Assembly: GCA_030018275.1 (NCBI GenBank)
Contig: JASEGB010000004.1
Location: 1 to 64,000, forward strand
Length of the DNA stretch: 64,000 nucleotides
Source of the DNA: Actinomycetota bacterium
GTDB lineage: Bacteria; Actinomycetota; Aquicultoria; Subteraquimicrobiales; Subteraquimicrobiaceae
Reading direction: 5' to 3'
Part shown: positions 28,096-36,671 of the stretch, one piece after another
Numbering within the stretch: the stretch's first letter is position 1
Layout of the letters: each line of letters begins with the position of its first letter
Position numbers and translations under genes: made by a program
The notes under the pieces: model-generated
Told to the model about the DNA's origin: nothing
Databases searched by the model: none
The model's input: only the letters and a program-made list of their open reading frames with translations

Positions 28096-28870
28096 TTTTT
28101 GGAACTCCTTCTAAGCGTTTGACGACGGGGTTTGAGACCACCCTCACATCGATGAAGATGATCTTCCCCCGCGGTTCAGATAGAATCTTTTTGATTATAA
28201 AATTCTTCTTTGAATTATTTTCCGCTTTTCCATAAAGTATCTCCACATCATCCTTTGTGTATAGTGAGAGCTTATCCACGGAAGAAGCGGAAACCAAGTT
28301 AAGAGAACCCCTAAGGTCCGGATCGAGTTCTCTAAGGCAGGTAAGGGCATTAGAGAGAGATTTTGATCTTAATCTTTTCCCAACCTGGAAGGAGCCAATC
28401 TTTAAATCACTGATGACCGGCATATTTGATCCCCTTAAGTCCTCCTTGCATTCCAGAACAAAACCCTCACCATCGATGAGGATAAAAGAATCATCGATGG
28501 GAATAATAGCTATGGGTCTTCGCTCCGTTATCCTAATTTCGAGCGTATTTGGAAGATGACGTAGGATTCCTACCTCCTTTATCCATGGTTCTTGAAGAAG
28601 TCTATTTCTTATTTGCTTAAGCGGAGTCTTAAGCAGACTAGTTTTCCGGGTTACCTTGGCAAGTTTTACGATGTGCTCATCGGATAGGTGACTGTTTCCA
28701 GTTACATTAATCCTTTTGATATTAAATAAGTCGGAGTTGTAGATTCTTATTCCACCCCACACAATTAAGGCTAATACCAGTAAAATCAGCAATAATCTCA
28801 AACGTCTTTGTCGCCTGATCCGAGCAACTTTTTTGCGGCGTTCTCGGACCTTTTCCTCGACGGTCTTCAT
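28088..28870 (-). CDS. ftsQ: Cell division protein FtsQ/DivIB
   Basis: Bitopic division protein that links early and late divisome components. A very basic cytoplasmic N terminus (KVRERRKKVARIRRQRRLRL) is followed by one membrane span (about 26-42), then a POTRA domain (FNIKRINVTGNSHLSDEHIVKLAKV) and the FtsQ beta domain. 260 residues is normal. It is separated from murB by a 339-base gap that holds a repeat rather than a gene. Confidence 0.93.
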   Translation of the reverse strand: MKTVEEKVRERRKKVARIRRQRRLRLLLILLVLALIVWGGIRIYNSDLFNIKRINVTGNSHLSDEHIVKLAKVTRKTSLLKTPLKQIRNRLLQEPWIKEVGILRHLPNTLEIRITERRPIAIIPIDDSFILIDGEGFVLECKEDLRGSNMPVISDLKIGSFQVGKRLRSKSLSNALTCLRELDPDLRGSLNLVSASSVDKLSLYTKDDVEILYGKAENNSKKNFIIKKILSEPRGKIIFIDVRVVSNPVVKRLEGVPKSE

Positions 28871-29209
28871 GATGTCACCTTTTTACCCTGAGCTGGACTA
28901 TTAACGAGTTTGGTTTACACATATATTTAAGGGAGGAGTAAGTGTTAAGAAAGTGTCGGAGCCTCGCTTATGAAAACTTTTGAACAGACTCACAGTTCTG
29001 TAGCGAGGCGAGACCCGAGCGGCCCCGAAGGACTCGTTTCACTCGCCAACGGGGTAAACGGCCGTAACTGCGTCTGCCCCGTAGACGCGACAGCGTTCTT
29101 CGGGGTGTTTTCGGAGCACTTCACCCGACCATAGTGCTAACCCATCTTGTTAATAATACATCTGAGCCTTCCAGCTTAAACTCAAAAATATATGGAAGCC
29201 CTAGCAATC
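28871..29209. repeat. MITE-like repeat, CTATTAACGAG family, long copy
   Basis: The ftsQ-murB gap. Element ends are CTATTAACGAGTTTGGTTTA (from 28898) and GCTAACCCATCTTGTTAATAATA (to 29159). The interior is GC-richer than its surroundings and folds, with GTAGCGAGGCGAGAC and GAGCCTCGC inverse strings and a CCCCGAAG/CTTCGGGG pair (29015/29098). No reading frame resembles a transposase, so mobilisation would have to be in trans. Confidence 0.65.
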
Positions 29210-30130
29210 TCATTCAAAGTCGCCAACCAAGGTAACCTCGGGTTCCAACAAAATCCCCTTAACTCTGAATACCTCCTCTTGAACCATCCGCATTAGAGAA
29301 TAAACATCACGAGCAGAAGCATTGCCCAAATTAACGATAAAATTGGCATGTTTGAGCGAAACTTGAGCATCTCCCGTTCGAAGACCCTTACACCCGACTT
29401 CCTCGATGAGTTTACCAGCTGAAAGACCCGGTGGATTTTTAAAAATACTTCCCACATTTGGGAGTTTAAGGGGTTGCGTTCTCTTCCTTTTTCTGAAGTA
29501 CCTTTCCATCTCAGCTCTAATCAGATTGAATTCTCCCTTCTCTAACCTCAGAACCGCTTCCACGATTACCCCTTGGGAAGATAAAGAGCTACTTCGATAA
29601 CCAAAGGAGATTTCAAACCCATCAAATGCTTTAAGTTCACAATCTGAGGTATAGACGGTCACATTCTTGACTACGTCTCCAATGGCCTGACCATGAGCTC
29701 CCGCATTTAACGTCAAAGCCCCTCCCAAACTCCCTGGGATACCAATGGCAAAAGCGAGTCCCTTTAATCCATTCTCAAGAGCTTTTTGAACTAAAACCTG
29801 TAAGGGAACACCGGCGCCCGCTCGAATATGGCAACCATCCACGGAAATCCCTTTAAAATCCTTACCTAATACCACAACTATTCCTGGGAATCCCTTGTCT
29901 GAAACTAAAAGATTTGACCCTTTTCCCATAATGAAGCAGGGAAGTTCAAAATCAGCGGAGGTTTGCAACAGCAGGCGAAGTTCTTCCAAAGAATTGGCGA
30001 TGGCGAAGATGGTTGCAGCTCCACCAACTCTTAAGCTTGTATACTTTGAAAGAGGCTCGTCTCCAACTACATTGCTTTTTAACTTGTATTTTAATCGATT
30101 GAGGGCTTCACAAGTCGCCACACGATTCAC
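29210..30130 (-). CDS. murB: UDP-N-acetylenolpyruvoylglucosamine reductase
   Basis: FAD enzyme that reduces UDP-GlcNAc-enolpyruvate to UDP-MurNAc. At 306 residues it is a type II (Gram-positive) MurB. Visible: SLRVGGAATIFAIANSLEEL (FAD domain), GKGSNLLVSDKGFPG, GIPGSLGGALTLNAGAHG and the catalytic serine region NVGSIFKNPPGLSAGKLIEE, followed by KHANFIVNLGNASARDV. In transcription order it sits after murC and before ftsQ. The start is GTG at 30130. Confidence 0.96.
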   Translation of the reverse strand: MNRVATCEALNRLKYKLKSNVVGDEPLSKYTSLRVGGAATIFAIANSLEELRLLLQTSADFELPCFIMGKGSNLLVSDKGFPGIVVVLGKDFKGISVDGCHIRAGAGVPLQVLVQKALENGLKGLAFAIGIPGSLGGALTLNAGAHGQAIGDVVKNVTVYTSDCELKAFDGFEISFGYRSSSLSSQGVIVEAVLRLEKGEFNLIRAEMERYFRKRKRTQPLKLPNVGSIFKNPPGLSAGKLIEEVGCKGLRTGDAQVSLKHANFIVNLGNASARDVYSLMRMVQEEVFRVKGILLEPEVTLVGDFE

Positions 30131-30145
30131 TTCGCACCTCTAACC

Positions 30146-31528
30146 TCAAGTGGTTTGACCTAAAGATTCAAGGAGTTCTTGCCCCACAGTCCAGATATCA
30201 CCAGCGCCCATGGTTAGAACCAAATCCCCGCTCTCTACAATACTAGCCAGAAATCTCTTTGCCTCAAATTTGGTGGGAAGATATGCAACTTGACTTTTGG
30301 GATTGTTTTGTAGCACCGCTTCCAAAATCAATTTTCCACTCACGCCGGGAATGGGTTCCTCCCCAGCTCCATAAACGTCGGTGAGAATCACCAAATCCGC
30401 ATCATCGAAAACATCAGCAAATTCTCGACTCAAAAACTTGGTTCTGGAGAAGCGATGGGGTTGAAAAAGACAAATTATTCTACTCCAATTCCCCTCTCGC
30501 GCGGTTTCTAGCGTCACCTTAACCTCCGTAGGAAGGTGAGCATAATCATCTATGAGGGTGACACCATTGTAGGATCCCACTACTTGATACCGCCTTTGAA
30601 CTCCTTTGAATTGACCCAAAACATCGGAAATAGTTTCAAAGCGTAAACCAATGGACATACCTAGGGCAATTGTTGCCATTGCATTATAGATATTATGAAT
30701 ACCAGGGATATGTAATAATGTCTCTCCAAGCTTCTTATTGGCTTGATAAACCTCGAAACTACTACTGAATTTCTCCAATCTGATATCTTTAACACAAAAA
30801 TCGTTTTCTTCCTTCACCCCGTAAGTAATGCACCTGCGATCGGTTCGCTCCAGTAGCCTTTGGACGTTAGGGTGATCCCCGCACACCACACCATAGCCTT
30901 CTTCGGGCAAGCTACTGATGAACTTGAGGAAAACCTCCTGAATTCTATCGAAAGTTCGATAATAATCGAGATGATCGGGTTCGATGTTCGTCAATACAAT
31001 AATTTTTGGCTTCAGATACAGAAGGGAGCCGTCACTCTCATCAGCTTCAGCAATGAAGAAATCACCTTTACCATATTTTGCATTGCTTCCGATATCATTC
31101 AATTCTCCACCAATGAGGAAGGTGGGATCAAGATGGTTTTTCTGGAGAACCATTGAAATCATCGAAGTTGTAGTCGTTTTTCCATGGGTTCCCGCTACTG
31201 CAATTGCAATCTTATTTTCCGAGAGTTTGGCGAGCATTTCTGCCCGGCGAAGTACGGGGATTCCATTCTTGCAAGCATATTTCAATTCGCAATTATTTGG
31301 AGGGATTGCGGAGGACACCACAACCATATTCGCCCCTTCAACATTGCTAGGGTGATGTCCGATGCTGATCTTTGCCCCCAAATTCGAGAGTCTGAGAGTA
31401 TTTCTGGATTCCTTAAGGTCGGATCCAGAGATTTGATATCCAATTTCAAGTAATACTTTGGCAATAGCACTCATTCCAGCGCCACCTATCCCAATGAAGT
31501 GTATCCCTTTTGTTTCCGCGTTTTTCAC
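30146..31528 (-). CDS. murC: UDP-N-acetylmuramate-L-alanine ligase
   Basis: ATP-dependent Mur ligase that adds L-alanine to UDP-MurNAc. 460 residues, with the Rossmann start HFIGIGGAGMSAIAKVLLE, the P-loop AGTHGKTTTTSMISMVL (about 114-130), EADESDGS and the DDYAHLPTEV motif (the MurC aspartate/histidine box) and QPHRFSRT. It lies between murG and murB in the usual Gram-positive order. The 66-base gap to murG has no feature other than an ATTATGACCCGG string resembling a repeat end. Confidence 0.97.
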   Translation of the reverse strand: MKNAETKGIHFIGIGGAGMSAIAKVLLEIGYQISGSDLKESRNTLRLSNLGAKISIGHHPSNVEGANMVVVSSAIPPNNCELKYACKNGIPVLRRAEMLAKLSENKIAIAVAGTHGKTTTTSMISMVLQKNHLDPTFLIGGELNDIGSNAKYGKGDFFIAEADESDGSLLYLKPKIIVLTNIEPDHLDYYRTFDRIQEVFLKFISSLPEEGYGVVCGDHPNVQRLLERTDRRCITYGVKEENDFCVKDIRLEKFSSSFEVYQANKKLGETLLHIPGIHNIYNAMATIALGMSIGLRFETISDVLGQFKGVQRRYQVVGSYNGVTLIDDYAHLPTEVKVTLETAREGNWSRIICLFQPHRFSRTKFLSREFADVFDDADLVILTDVYGAGEEPIPGVSGKLILEAVLQNNPKSQVAYLPTKFEAKRFLASIVESGDLVLTMGAGDIWTVGQELLESLGQTT

Positions 31529-31595
31529 TAACTTTCTCCCCTCTTGTTACGAGTTATCATAATGGTAAATTCTAAAATTATGACCCGGCTTCGAG

Positions 31596-32708
31596 TTATT
31601 GCTTTTTAGCTAAGCTGAGTACTAGATTGGCTAATTCTCGTGAGGCTTGTGGCTTTCCCAAATTGCGAGAGTTTTCTCTCATGCTACTTAGGGATTTTTG
31701 ATCGAAAATTAGTTTTGTCACCTGTTCAAAGAGTGTTTTTCCATTTAAATCTTCGTCGGGTATTGCCCGAGCGGCACCGTACTTCTCCAAAATTTTTGCA
31801 TTCTTCCATTGATGATCATCCGTAGCATAAGGATAGGGAATCAGCAAAGCTGGTATCCCTCTCGCTGTGATTTCGGCGATCGTCGTCGCCCCCGCTCGGC
31901 AAAGTGCTAAATCCGCTACGGCATAGGCTAGATTGATCTTATCTAGATAGGGGAAACATTTATAAATCAATTTATCCTGCGGTTTCTCTATATTTTTTAT
32001 GGCATATGAAACATTTTCAAAGTCAATCATACCCGTGGCGTGAACTATCTGCAAGTCATAAAAATTGCGAAAGAGTGGATAAGCCTCAACTACAGCATGA
32101 TTTATTCTCCGTGCACCTCTACTTCCTCCAAAGATTAAGAGAGTTTTCCTCCCCGGATCCAATCCCAGAGCAAGAATTCCATCCTCATGAGTGGGTTTCA
32201 AAATTTCGCCCCGGATGGGATTTCCCGTTAGGATAATTCTCTTCCTTTTCGGGAAAAATTCTTCAGTATCGGCGTAGGATATGGCAATGACGATTGCAAC
32301 TCGGCTCAATAGGCGGTTTGCCAAGCCGGGGATCACATTCTGTTCATGAATTACCGTGGGAATTTTTAAGAAGGCTGCAACTCCCACCACGGGTACGCTT
32401 ACATACCCTCCCATACCCACCACTATGTGGGGTCTAAATTCCCTCAAAATTTTCAAAGAATCGAAAGCGCCCTTGCCCAATGAAAAAGGCGTTTTTAATA
32501 AATCAATGGCAAATCTTCGAGGAAGTCCCCTCGCATCGATGGTTTTGAGGGTATATCCCATTTGGGGCACCATCTCTGACTCCAGACCCGATTCAGTGCC
32601 CACAAATACAATCTCAATCTCTTCCACCAGTGATTTTAATTCTTCCGCTAGAGCGAGGCCGGGATAAATATGCCCGGCGGTTCCTCCTCCACCTATGAGT
32701 ACTCGCAT
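31596..32708 (-). CDS. murG: UDP-GlcNAc:lipid I N-acetylglucosaminyltransferase
   Basis: GT28 enzyme that converts lipid I to lipid II on the cytoplasmic membrane face. 370 residues with the N-terminal GGGGTAGHIYPGLALAEEL, GMGGYVSVPVVG, HEQNVIPGLANR and the donor site GGSRGARRINHAV, then LCRAGATTIAEI. The ATG at 32708 lies 95 bases inside the 3' end of ftsW in another frame, an unusually long overlap. Confidence 0.96.
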   Translation of the reverse strand: MRVLIGGGGTAGHIYPGLALAEELKSLVEEIEIVFVGTESGLESEMVPQMGYTLKTIDARGLPRRFAIDLLKTPFSLGKGAFDSLKILREFRPHIVVGMGGYVSVPVVGVAAFLKIPTVIHEQNVIPGLANRLLSRVAIVIAISYADTEEFFPKRKRIILTGNPIRGEILKPTHEDGILALGLDPGRKTLLIFGGSRGARRINHAVVEAYPLFRNFYDLQIVHATGMIDFENVSYAIKNIEKPQDKLIYKCFPYLDKINLAYAVADLALCRAGATTIAEITARGIPALLIPYPYATDDHQWKNAKILEKYGAARAIPDEDLNGKTLFEQVTKLIFDQKSLSSMRENSRNLGKPQASRELANLVLSLAKKQ

Positions 32709-33831
32709 TTACCTTCGCTCCCGCTTTTCGTGGCTCTTGAGAAGCTATATTGAGCAAAATTCCGATGGAACATAGCGTAAAGAATAATGATGATCCACCG
32801 AAACTAATTAAAGGCAGGGGAATGCCCGTTATGGGAATGACTCCCGTAACTGCCCCCATGTTGATGAGCGCCTGAATCAAAATCATACAAATGATCCCAG
32901 CTCCTAATAACTTTCCAAATCTTTCGCGAGATTTTAAAGAAATTCTCAATCCCGCAATGGCAAGGATTGAGTATAGCACCACCACAAGAAGTGTCCCCAA
33001 CAGACCAAGCTCTTCACCGATCACAGCAAAAATGAAATCCGTGTGTGAAGCCGGGAGATAAAAAAATTTCTGACGTCCCAGACCAAGTCCCACCCCTCTT
33101 AAGCCACCGGAACCAAAAGCGAGCAAAGATTGAATGATGTGAAATCCCGATCCCCGGGGGTCGGACCAGGGATTGAAGAAGCTTAGGAATCGCTGGCGCC
33201 GATATCCGGCGGAAAAAATGAGGAGAAAAATGGAGACACATCCCACCAAGCCCACGCCAAAAATATGGTGAATTCTTGCTCCGGCTAGAAACATTAAGAT
33301 GAAGATGGAAAGACATATGGCAAAAGCGGTACCCAAATCGGGTTGGAATATCACCAGCAAAGCGATGAAGACCGCTATTGGGACGAGAGGGATCAAAAGA
33401 TGAGATAAATTCGTGATTTCCCGACGTTTTTTAGTGAGGATATCTACAGCGAAGATGATGATGGCCAATTTGGCAAATTCCGAGGGTTGAAAGGTGAACT
33501 GACCAAAAGTCAACCATCTGCTGGCACCACCAGCAGTCCTCCCCATCCCGGGAATTAAGACCAGAGCTAAAAGAGCAATCGTGATGATTATTCCCGTGGT
33601 AGATAGCTTTCGTAATTTGTGATAATCGAATTTAGCTAGTAAACCCATGCTTATAAGTCCCAAAAAGGCCCATAAAAGTTGCCTCTTCAGGTAATAATAG
33701 CTGTCGCCTTCCTTTGTATACGCTGTACTTAAGCTTGCGCTAAAAATCATGATTATTCCGAACAATAGTAGCACAATGGTGGTACCCAAAAGCCAATAAT
33801 ATGAAATTGGCTTCCTCCTAAACCTCTTCAT
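32614..33831 (-). CDS. ftsW: Lipid II polymerase / division protein FtsW
   Basis: SEDS-family peptidoglycan glycosyltransferase working with FtsI at the septum. Ten hydrophobic spans, with GGASRWLTFGQFTFQPSEFAKLA (the SEDS loop), FQPDLGTAF, the GLGLGRQKFFYLPASHTDFIFAVIGEELG signature split over residues about 255-285, and GIPLPLISFGGSSL. I prefer ATG 33831 (GTGGAG upstream) over GTG 33846. The last 30 residues are basic (RWRRNRRAYLSRPRSSGR) and overlap murG by 95 bases; this tail may be a recent extension through loss of an earlier stop. Confidence 0.95.
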   Translation of the reverse strand: MKRFRRKPISYYWLLGTTIVLLLFGIIMIFSASLSTAYTKEGDSYYYLKRQLLWAFLGLISMGLLAKFDYHKLRKLSTTGIIITIALLALVLIPGMGRTAGGASRWLTFGQFTFQPSEFAKLAIIIFAVDILTKKRREITNLSHLLIPLVPIAVFIALLVIFQPDLGTAFAICLSIFILMFLAGARIHHIFGVGLVGCVSIFLLIFSAGYRRQRFLSFFNPWSDPRGSGFHIIQSLLAFGSGGLRGVGLGLGRQKFFYLPASHTDFIFAVIGEELGLLGTLLVVVLYSILAIAGLRISLKSRERFGKLLGAGIICMILIQALINMGAVTGVIPITGIPLPLISFGGSSLFFTLCSIGILLNIASQEPRKAGAKVNASTHRWRRNRRAYLSRPRSSGRIKITGGRD

Positions 33832-33858
33832 AAGCGTTAACTCCACCTATATTAGATT

Positions 33859-34001
33859 TATGCCATAGACATAATTTCAGAAAGGTGGCTCAAATCCTAA
33901 ATTCAAAATGCTTTGTGCTTAGAATTTGAAATCATCCTTTGCTTAAAGATAATATTTTGGCAAAAGAGCTTCTGCCGCAGGCGATTTATGTCTAACCTAT
34001 A
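33859..34001. repeat. MITE-like repeat, TAGACATAA family, between murD and ftsW
   Basis: 143 bases bounded by TGCCATAGACATAATT and ATTTATGTCTAACCTAT. The whole element is present inverted at 43784-43920, including the interior strings GGTGGCTCAAATCC, AAATCATCCTTTGCTTAA and CTTCTGCCGCAGGCG. Its right end supplies the TAG stop of murD (ATA TAG GTT AGA on the minus strand). Confidence 0.8.
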
Positions 34002-35370
34002 TTGGATTTCTAAAACTCAATACAGTCTCCTTGAAGACTTCCCCCCTCTCCTCAAAATTAGAGAACATATCGAAACTGGCACAAGCTGGAGAGAAAAGTA
34101 CCACATCTCCCAACTTCGCCAGTTCCTTTGCCATAAAAACGGCTTCTGGAACGGAGGAGGCGCAATGAACCTTTGATCCCTTACCCAAAATAGCTTTAAT
34201 TTCTGAGGTAGCCTCCCCGAATAAAACCACGGCTTTTACTCTCTTCTTAATCTCTCGAGCCATATCTTCAAAGCTATTTCCCTTATTCCTTCCCCCCAAA
34301 AGCAAAATTACGGGGCGATTAAAAGCCGTTAAAGCCTTAATCGTCGCCCCGGGATTGGTGGCTTTGGAATCGTTATAATAATCTATGCCATCGATGGTGA
34401 GGACATATTCCAATCTGTGTTCAACTCCCGAGAAATCGCAAAGGGCTTGATTTATGGCTTCCGGGGGAACCCATGATAAAAGAGCAGCTGCAGTAGCCGC
34501 AAGGGCGTTATCTAAATTATGCTCGCCTTTTATCTTCACTCCATCGACGTCGCAGATTTCGGTTTCATTGCCCCTCAAATTGGCCACAATTTTATCGCCT
34601 TTTATATAGACCCCCTTTCCGAATGTCCTAAATTTACTGAAGGGCATCAGGGTAGTTTTCACGGCGGGGAGAAGCCATCGAGCTAGAGGATCATCGTAAT
34701 TTACTACGGCGTAATCTCCTTTATCCTGGTTTAAAAATATCCGACTTTTTGCCTGGATATAATCCTCGAAATTCACGTGCCAATCCAAGTGATCCTGTGT
34801 GATGTTGAGAAGTACACCGATATGGGATTTAAAATGAACTATATTCTTAAGTTGAAAACTCGAAAGTTCTACGATTAAGGTGACGCCGTCTTTGAGTTCT
34901 TCAATGCATTTTACCAAAGGATGTCCGATGTTCCCAGCAACGATGGCTGGGCGTTTGGCCCTTTTAAAAATCTCCCCCAATAATAAAATGGTCGTTGTCT
35001 TCCCATTGGTTCCCGTGACTCCAATTATGGAAACACTGAGCTCTCTCAAGTTAATGAGAGAATAGGCGAGTTCGATCTCGCTCCACACAGGGATGCCGCG
35101 TCGCCTCGCCTCTGCCAGGAATGGTATTTTATCGGGAACGCCCGGGCTGACAACCACCAACTCTTTGCCGTTGAGATCATCAAAACTATGATTCCCCAAC
35201 CTGGTGCTGATATCCTTTTTCTCCAATTGCAAAGCCCTCTGTTCAAGGACAGTATTCCTGGCACAATCCACTATGGATACCGATGCGCCCAAATCATTCA
35301 GCTTCTCTGCAGCGGCCATTCCACTGCGAGCCATTCCCACTACGAGTACTTTCTTCCCAGAAAAATCCAT
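33997..35370 (-). CDS. murD: UDP-N-acetylmuramoyl-L-alanine-D-glutamate ligase
   Basis: ATP-dependent Mur ligase adding D-glutamate. 457 residues: KKVLVVGMARSGMAAAEKL at the N terminus, VIGVTGTNGKTTTILLLGEI-type P-loop split at about residue 112, NITQDHLDWH, the carbamylated-lysine region and YNDSKATNPGATIKAL, all typical of MurD. The stop codon is provided by the end of the adjacent repeat element, so the last residues may differ from the ancestral C terminus. Three bases separate it from mraY. Confidence 0.97.
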   Translation of the reverse strand: MDFSGKKVLVVGMARSGMAAAEKLNDLGASVSIVDCARNTVLEQRALQLEKKDISTRLGNHSFDDLNGKELVVVSPGVPDKIPFLAEARRRGIPVWSEIELAYSLINLRELSVSIIGVTGTNGKTTTILLLGEIFKRAKRPAIVAGNIGHPLVKCIEELKDGVTLIVELSSFQLKNIVHFKSHIGVLLNITQDHLDWHVNFEDYIQAKSRIFLNQDKGDYAVVNYDDPLARWLLPAVKTTLMPFSKFRTFGKGVYIKGDKIVANLRGNETEICDVDGVKIKGEHNLDNALAATAAALLSWVPPEAINQALCDFSGVEHRLEYVLTIDGIDYYNDSKATNPGATIKALTAFNRPVILLLGGRNKGNSFEDMAREIKKRVKAVVLFGEATSEIKAILGKGSKVHCASSVPEAVFMAKELAKLGDVVLFSPACASFDMFSNFEERGEVFKETVLSFRNPI

Positions 35371-35373
35371 ATT

Positions 35374-36387
35374 TTAACCACCTTTCATGGCAGCTATGAA
35401 GTACAGAGCGAATCCCAACCCAGCTAAGGCTCCAGATACAATCCAGAATCTTATCATCACCTTTGTTTCCGACCAACCAAGGATTTCAAAGTGGTGGTGG
35501 ATGGGGGTCATCTTGAATACCCGCTTTTTGAATCGCTTGTAGCAAACGACCTGAATGATGACCGATAGAGTCTCTATAACGTAGATACCTCCTATAAGGA
35601 GGAGGAAAAGCTCCGTTTTGGTCAAAACGGCTAGAGCTGCAATGGCTCCTCCCAAACCCAATGCACCGGTATCACCCATAAAAATATCAGCGGGATACGA
35701 ATTATACCATAGAAAACCAATGCAAGCTCCACCCATAGCTGCACAAAAAATCGCTAAATCGAGGCAATCCTGTCGAAAGGCTATACCAGCATAGGCCATC
35801 ATAACTAAAGTTACCGTGCCTGCAGCTAGACCATCAAGGCCATCCGTTAGATTGACGCTATTTGTGGTGGCAGAGATGATGAGAAAAAGAAATATATAAT
35901 AAAACCAGCCGAGATCAAGAGTGATTCCGGTAAGGGGAAGGGCGACGGATGTCGAAAGGTGAAGATATTTTACGGCTATCCAACCAAAGGCAAGTGAAAT
36001 AATGAGTTGCCAAGAAAGCTTGGTTCTGGCCTTAAGTCCTAAAGACCTCGCCTTTATAACTTTGCAATAATCATCAAAAAAACCCAACAATCCACAGGAT
36101 AAAGCGGTCAGCAGCGCTAAAATGCTTGAGTACGTAAACCCTCTAAATCGGGACATCAGAAGGAAGGTGAAGGTTACAACCACGAGGATTAGAAGACCTC
36201 CCATGGTAGGAGTACCCTGTTTTTGTAAATGTTCCTGAGGTCCATCGGTCCGCACAATTTGTCCAATATTTCTCGATTTTAAAATCTTTATCCATAAGGG
36301 TATAAGAATAACGACTCCCAAAAGGGAAAGACCAGCTGTTAGAAAAAGTTGATAAGTTGGATAATAGTATATTCTTAAGATTACCAT
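35374..36387 (-). CDS. mraY: Phospho-N-acetylmuramoyl-pentapeptide transferase
   Basis: Polytopic enzyme that moves phospho-MurNAc-pentapeptide to undecaprenyl phosphate, giving lipid I. 337 residues with about ten spans and the signature loops GFFDDYCKV (metal-binding aspartates), NSVNLTDGLDGLAAG, MGDTGALGLGG and the C-terminal TPIHHHFEI. Start ATG 36387 with AAGGAAG upstream. The 284-base gap to murF is filled by repeat sequence. Confidence 0.97.
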   Translation of the reverse strand: MVILRIYYYPTYQLFLTAGLSLLGVVILIPLWIKILKSRNIGQIVRTDGPQEHLQKQGTPTMGGLLILVVVTFTFLLMSRFRGFTYSSILALLTALSCGLLGFFDDYCKVIKARSLGLKARTKLSWQLIISLAFGWIAVKYLHLSTSVALPLTGITLDLGWFYYIFLFLIISATTNSVNLTDGLDGLAAGTVTLVMMAYAGIAFRQDCLDLAIFCAAMGGACIGFLWYNSYPADIFMGDTGALGLGGAIAALAVLTKTELFLLLIGGIYVIETLSVIIQVVCYKRFKKRVFKMTPIHHHFEILGWSETKVMIRFWIVSGALAGLGFALYFIAAMKGG

Positions 36388-36671
36388 CTAATCTTCCTTA
36401 TCCCAAACTATTGAAACTTGAAATTATGGAGTGTCGTAAATCTAATCTCTTGTGCCCTAAACATAAATAGAGTGACTTTAAGAGCCATCCTTACAGGCGC
36501 TAGCTGCTGCCCCGACTTGTCGGGGAGCCTGCGGCCTTTGAGCCGCGCGGATGACAATTTAGCACTGCAACAAGAGCAGTCTAAAGCGAACCCCAAGCTC
36601 AAGGCCCTTTGTTTTATTCACAACCAGGAACTATGACCCACACTTGAAATTGTGAATGTACATAGAAAGTT
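36388..36671. repeat. Composite repeat patch between mraY and murF
   Basis: No gene is visible. From 36450 GTGCCCTAAACATAAATAGA begins a TAGACATAA-family end whose interior (AGAGCCATCCTTACAGGCGC) is the inverse of 45020-45070. It runs into a CCCCGACTTGTCGGGG hairpin at 36510-36525, then AGCCTGCGGCC, and ends in CTATGACCCACAC near 36640, similar to strings at 14040 and 59240. Confidence 0.6.
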
